Assembly (NCBI GenBank): GCA_037189845.1
Contig: JBBCIS010000003.1
Coordinates: forward strand, 558,001 to 622,000
DNA: 64,000 bases
Direction of reading: 5' to 3'
DNA from: JAMLHH01 sp037189845
Lineage (GTDB): Bacteria; Bacteroidota; Bacteroidia; Chitinophagales; JADIYW01
Shown in pieces: positions 63,069 through 64,000 of this stretch; position 1 is the stretch's first letter; each line of letters begins with the position of its first letter. The translations under genes were made by a program, and so were the position numbers. Below the pieces are notes generated by a model that was given only the letters and a program-made list of their open reading frames with translations, did not search any database and was not told where the DNA came from.

Positions 63069-63707
63069 TTATGCTTTACCGGTTGATAATAATTCAGCAA
63101 TCAATTCAACAGATTTTTCACTGATCAAAACTGTTCCTGAGTTAAGAACATCATATGCGTTGAAAGAATCTACTTCAGTCACATCAGCACCCGGGATATT
63201 TCTGCTTGACAAGAAAATATTGATGTCAACATCCGGAGTAATTAGGATAGATTTTTGCTCATTCAAACCAAAACCTCTTAGGAAGTTGATATATGCTTTT
63301 GTTTGCGGAGTATCAAATGTGAAATCTTCAACGATTTTGATAGATTGATCCTGAACTTTTGCTGAAAGCGCAGATCTTTTTGAAAGAGCTACAACTTTTT
63401 TATTCAATTTGAAGTGATAATCTCTTGGTCTAGGTCCGAAGATTCTTGCTCCGCCTCTGAACAATGGGTTTTTGATGCTACCTTTTCTTGAACCACCAGT
63501 ACCTTTTTGTTTGTGAAGCTTGCGAGTAGAACCAGAGAGCTCTGACTTCTCTTTTGTTTTATGAGTACCACTTCTTAAACCTGCCAGGTATTGTTTTACC
63601 GCAAGATATAATACGTGCTCATTTGGCTCGATGCCGAAGACTTCCTCAGGTAGTTCGATTGATCTACCTGTGGATTGTCCTTGTATATTGAAAACTTCTG
63701 CTTTCAT
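63069..63707 (-). CDS. rplD: Ribosomal protein L4
   Basis: 212 residues; the extended loop that reaches the tunnel constriction is visible (KLHKQKGTGGSRKGSIKNPL, FRGGARIFGPRPRDY). In E. coli L4 also represses the S10 operon; no leader is in the window to test this. 1 base after rplC. Confidence 0.98.
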   Translation of the reverse strand: MKAEVFNIQGQSTGRSIELPEEVFGIEPNEHVLYLAVKQYLAGLRSGTHKTKEKSELSGSTRKLHKQKGTGGSRKGSIKNPLFRGGARIFGPRPRDYHFKLNKKVVALSKRSALSAKVQDQSIKIVEDFTFDTPQTKAYINFLRGFGLNEQKSILITPDVDINIFLSSRNIPGADVTEVDSFNAYDVLNSGTVLISEKSVELIAELLSTGKA

Positions 63708-63708
63708 G

Positions 63709-64000
63709 TTATTTCTCGATGATGATAAGTGAACCGTTATGACCAGGAATTGCTCCTTTAACGAAAATCAAATTTTTGTCATGCAACACTGATAACACTT
63801 TCATGTTAGTTTGCTTAACACGATCATTACCCATACGACCGCCCATTCTCATGCCTTTCATTACTCTGGATGGAGTAGAACAAGCACCTAATGAACCAGG
63901 AGATCTTAAACGGTTGTGCTGACCGTGAGTCTGACCACCAACCCCAGAGAAGTTATGACGTTTAACAACCCCTTGGAAACCTTTACCTTTAGATTGACCA
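63709..64000 (-). CDS. rplC: Ribosomal protein L3, C-terminal part
   Basis: Partial: the gene runs off the right edge, leaving about 96 codons plus the stop (TAA at 63709-63711). Readable motifs are GKGFQGVVKRHNFSG, GACSTPSRVMKGMRMGGRMG and PGHNGSLIIIEK, the L3 C-terminal half with the Gln-containing loop near the peptidyl-transferase centre. The preceding genes (rpsJ and others) lie outside the window. Confidence 0.97.
   Translation of the reverse strand, partial: GQSKGKGFQGVVKRHNFSGVGGQTHGQHNRLRSPGSLGACSTPSRVMKGMRMGGRMGNDRVKQTNMKVLSVLHDKNLIFVKGAIPGHNGSLIIIEK

Noticed and set aside
1..64000. CRISPR arrays, insertion sequences, prophage genes, tRNA or rRNA genes
   Set aside because: No direct repeat arrays, transposase or integrase motifs, or cloverleaf/CCA-like structures were recognised in the intergenic regions.

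Overview
The window is chromosomal DNA of a member of the Bacteroidota. The evidence is the type IX secretion (T9SS) C-terminal sorting domains, the carboxypeptidase-regulatory/TonB receptor architecture, families largely confined to the phylum (HmuY, DUF6607, DUF5723, HYC_CC_PP), a Rho factor with a long N-terminal insertion, and many copies of the phylum-specific promoter element TAnnTTTG. The DNA is moderately AT-rich by eye. Genus cannot be fixed from the sequence alone.

Layout. 1-3.1 kb: a metal-linked TonB receptor operon (HYC_CC_PP protein, receptor with a Cys-Cys plug motif, HMA protein). 3.1-9 kb: greA-HIT and then an envelope/nucleotide operon (flippase, dUTPase, sugar nucleotidyltransferase, TPR protein). 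9-12.5 kb: DUF5723 outer-membrane protein with a small membrane partner, YceI, M23 peptidase. 12.5-17.7 kb: a plus-strand surface-polysaccharide operon (degenerate TrpF-like protein, flippase, GT4, acyltransferase, oxidoreductase). 18-21 kb: rho, rpmH, rnpA, yidD. 21-26.5 kb: a T9SS protein, an RDD protein, fadH and an SF2 helicase. 26.7-30.6 kb: a haem-uptake locus (HmuY, HmuR-like receptor, divergent DUF6607 protein). 30.6-33.1 kb: transglutaminase-like protein and a DAACS symporter. 33.1-41.1 kb: a cluster of four large polytopic GT-C-like proteins around one ALG5-like GT2. 41-45.3 kb: MFS transporter, obgE, guaB. 45.3-48.2 kb: a very large secreted PHP/DUF3604 protein. 48.7-64 kb: carA and then, reading backwards, the S10-spc-alpha ribosomal supercluster from rplQ to rplC, cut by the window edge.

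How the parts fit. The ribosomal cluster is tightly packed (mostly 1-40 base gaps, one 1-base overlap) and ends in a strong intrinsic terminator; carA then has its own promoter. The cluster at 33-41 kb fits a lipid-linked-sugar model, in which the GT2 makes a polyprenyl-phosphate sugar and the GT-C proteins transfer it outside the membrane. The haem locus has a perfect palindrome at the predicted receptor start site, as expected of a metal-dependent repressor operator.

Most unusual observations. (i) A perfect 14-bp terminator-like hairpin plus U-tract lies inside the 5' coding part of rnpA, which also has no ATG/GTG/TTG start. (ii) A hairpin plus U-tract sits at the extreme 5' end of the greA leader. 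(iii) TAnnTTTG boxes lie 3-5 bases before the ATG of guaB, obgE, fadH and carA, implying leaderless mRNAs. No CRISPR array, prophage, insertion sequence, tRNA, rRNA or recognisable defence system was found.
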